Below are positions 5,756 to 6,318 of a DNA stretch of 6,318 bases, one piece after another (the stretch's first letter is position 1; each line of letters opens with the position of its first letter). The DNA comes from Prevotellaceae bacterium. Its GTDB lineage: Bacteria; Bacteroidota; Bacteroidia; Bacteroidales; UBA932. The DNA lies in the NCBI GenBank assembly GCA_031288855.1, contig JAITQQ010000065.1:1-6318 (forward strand), read 5' to 3'. The translations under genes and the position numbers were made by a program. Below the pieces are notes generated by a model. That model did not search any database. It was not told the origin of the DNA and worked only from the letters and a program-made list of their open reading frames with translations.

Positions 5756-6160
5756 ATGACAACAAAATCTTTTACCGATGTAATAGCGTGGCAAAAGGCA
5801 CATGAGTTAGTTCTTTTGATTTACTCAATGACGAAACGCTTTCCCAAAGAGGAAACATATGGTTTAACGTCCCAATTCCGTAGAGCCGGCGTATCTATTG
5901 CCGCAAATATTGCAGAAGGATATAAAAGACGTACCGGAAAGGAAAAACTACGCTTTTATAACTTTGCACAGGCTTCTTTGGAAGAATGTCGTTACTACTT
6001 TATTCTTTCAAAAGACTTAAATTATATAGACTCGCTTATGTATGAGGAAAGAAAAGATATGATAGAAACGGTGAGTCGTCTGTTAAATGCTTACTGCGGA
6101 AGCCTACGGGAAAACGAACATATTAACTATAAATCTACGAACTCTACAAATTCACATTAA
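5756..6160 (+). CDS. Four-helix-bundle protein, S23/IVP family (TIGR02436-like)
   Basis: This is a small four-helix-bundle protein of the family first found in intervening sequences of 23S rRNA genes and structurally related to Avd of diversity-generating retroelements. The family core is clear: FTDVIAWQKAHELVLLIYSMTKRFP (residues 6-30), YGLTSQFRRAGVSIAANIAEGYKR (35-58), then FYNFAQASLEECRYYFILSKDLNYI (67-91). No catalytic motif is visible; homologues are usually basic and thought to bind nucleic acid, but the function is unknown. Residues 127-134 (STNSTNSH) are encoded by repeat-like DNA. GC content is about 39% over 5821-6120 by hand count, against over 60% in three sampled 60-bp etfA lines (4981-5100, 5401-5460). 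It separates etfA from its likely dehydrogenase partner, which suggests later insertion. Confidence 0.92.
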   Translation: MTTKSFTDVIAWQKAHELVLLIYSMTKRFPKEETYGLTSQFRRAGVSIAANIAEGYKRRTGKEKLRFYNFAQASLEECRYYFILSKDLNYIDSLMYEERKDMIETVSRLLNAYCGSLRENEHINYKSTNSTNSH

Positions 6161-6168
6161 CTACTAAC
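6157..6168 (-). repeat. Right arm of the 12-bp inverted repeat
   Basis: TTAACTACTAAC is the exact reverse complement of 5717-5728. It includes the TAA stop of the four-helix-bundle gene (6158-6160) and the first CTACTAAC octamer of the following array. Pairing of the two arms in RNA would place the entire coding sequence in one loop. Confidence 0.75.
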
Positions 6169-6200
6169 CTACTAATCTACTAACCTACTAATCTACTAAT
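6161..6200 (+). repeat. Tandem octamer array (CTACTAAY)x5
   Basis: Five uninterrupted 8-bp units fill this stretch: CTACTAAC, CTACTAAT, CTACTAAC, CTACTAAT, CTACTAAT. Only the last base varies, and only between C and T. The array starts directly after the stop of the four-helix-bundle gene and ends 9 nt before the acyl-CoA dehydrogenase ATG, so it forms nearly all of that gene's leader. Its units are the reverse complement of the TTAGTAG-type sequence upstream of the four-helix-bundle gene. It is too short and lacks the spacers of a CRISPR. Confidence 0.9.
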
Positions 6201-6209
6201 AAATAAACA

Positions 6210-6318
6210 ATGAACTTCTACACAGATAACAAAGACATCGCATTCCAGTTACAGCATCCGTTGATGCGCAAAATTGTTGAATTGAAAGAAAAAGGTTTTG
6301 CCGACAAGGGGAAATTTG
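6210..6318 (+). CDS. Acyl-CoA dehydrogenase, N-terminal fragment
   Basis: An ATG at 6210 opens a frame that runs off the window after 36 codons, beginning MNFYTDNKDIAFQLQHPL and continuing with MRKIVELKEKGFADKGKF. I recognise this N-terminus as the one used by the large acyl-CoA dehydrogenases of Bacteroidota encoded next to etfBA; such enzymes oxidise acyl-CoA thioesters and pass electrons to ETF. The FAD-binding and catalytic regions lie outside the window, so the identification rests on the N-terminus and the position after etfA. The start is preceded by AAATAAACA, an A-rich leader typical here, and by the CTACTAAY array. The substrate cannot be judged. Confidence 0.8.
   Translation, partial: MNFYTDNKDIAFQLQHPLMRKIVELKEKGFADKGKF

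Noticed and set aside
5756..6160. Accessory protein (Avd) of a diversity-generating retroelement
   Set aside because: The fold family is shared, but no reverse transcriptase, template repeat or variable repeat is present in the window.
5717..6168. Insertion sequence with terminal inverted repeats
   Set aside because: The enclosed protein has no transposase motif and belongs to the four-helix-bundle family; no target-site duplication is evident at the boundaries. An IVS-like cassette fits better, but that remains inference.
6161..6200. CRISPR-like array
   Set aside because: The units are 8 bp and directly abutting with no spacers and no cas genes, so this is a simple tandem repeat.

Overview
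This window looks like a chromosomal segment of a member of Bacteroidota, probably Bacteroidales, judging from several signs. The two intergenic promoter boxes match the Bacteroidota sigma-factor -7 consensus TAnnTTTG. Start codons mostly lack Shine-Dalgarno sequences and sit behind A/T-rich leaders. The gene families also fit: DUF3467 next to ridA, an anaerobe-type ETF, and the MNFYTDNKD-type acyl-CoA dehydrogenase. The species cannot be named from this sequence alone.

Layout. (1) Positions 1-207 hold the 3' end of an unidentified plus-strand gene. (2) Positions 213-2936 form a minus-strand cluster, in transcription order yceD/DUF177 - rpmF (bL32) - plsX - fabH - tRNA-Arg(CCT). It combines a ribosomal protein, the acyl-phosphate branch of phospholipid synthesis and the initiating fatty-acid condensing enzyme; plsX and fabH overlap by one base, and the tRNA starts 6 nt after the fabH stop. 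(3) Positions 2937-3028 are a divergent promoter region with two identical TATCTTTG boxes facing outward. (4) Positions 3029-6318 read on the plus strand: ridA - DUF3467 gene - etfB - etfA - four-helix-bundle (S23/IVP-like) gene - start of an acyl-CoA dehydrogenase gene.

How the genes work together. yceD-rpmF-plsX-fabH is a conserved lipid/ribosome cluster. EtfB and EtfA form the FAD-carrying electron-transfer flavoprotein, and the acyl-CoA dehydrogenase beginning at 6210 is its natural partner. RidA removes reactive enamine/imine intermediates, and the DUF3467 protein is translationally coupled to it.

The most interesting region is 5717-6200. A visibly AT-richer four-helix-bundle gene lies between etfA and its dehydrogenase partner. 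It is flanked by complementary repeat arms: TTAGTAG-type units before it, and five perfect CTACTAAY octamers after it. An exact 12-bp inverted repeat brackets the gene, and the end of its coding sequence appears to be made of related repeat units. This resembles, at an operon junction, the arrangement known for intervening sequences of 23S rRNA genes that encode the same protein family. Smaller GAGTTAAGA-type repeats fill two other within-operon gaps. No gene-free stretch exceeds 300 bases.
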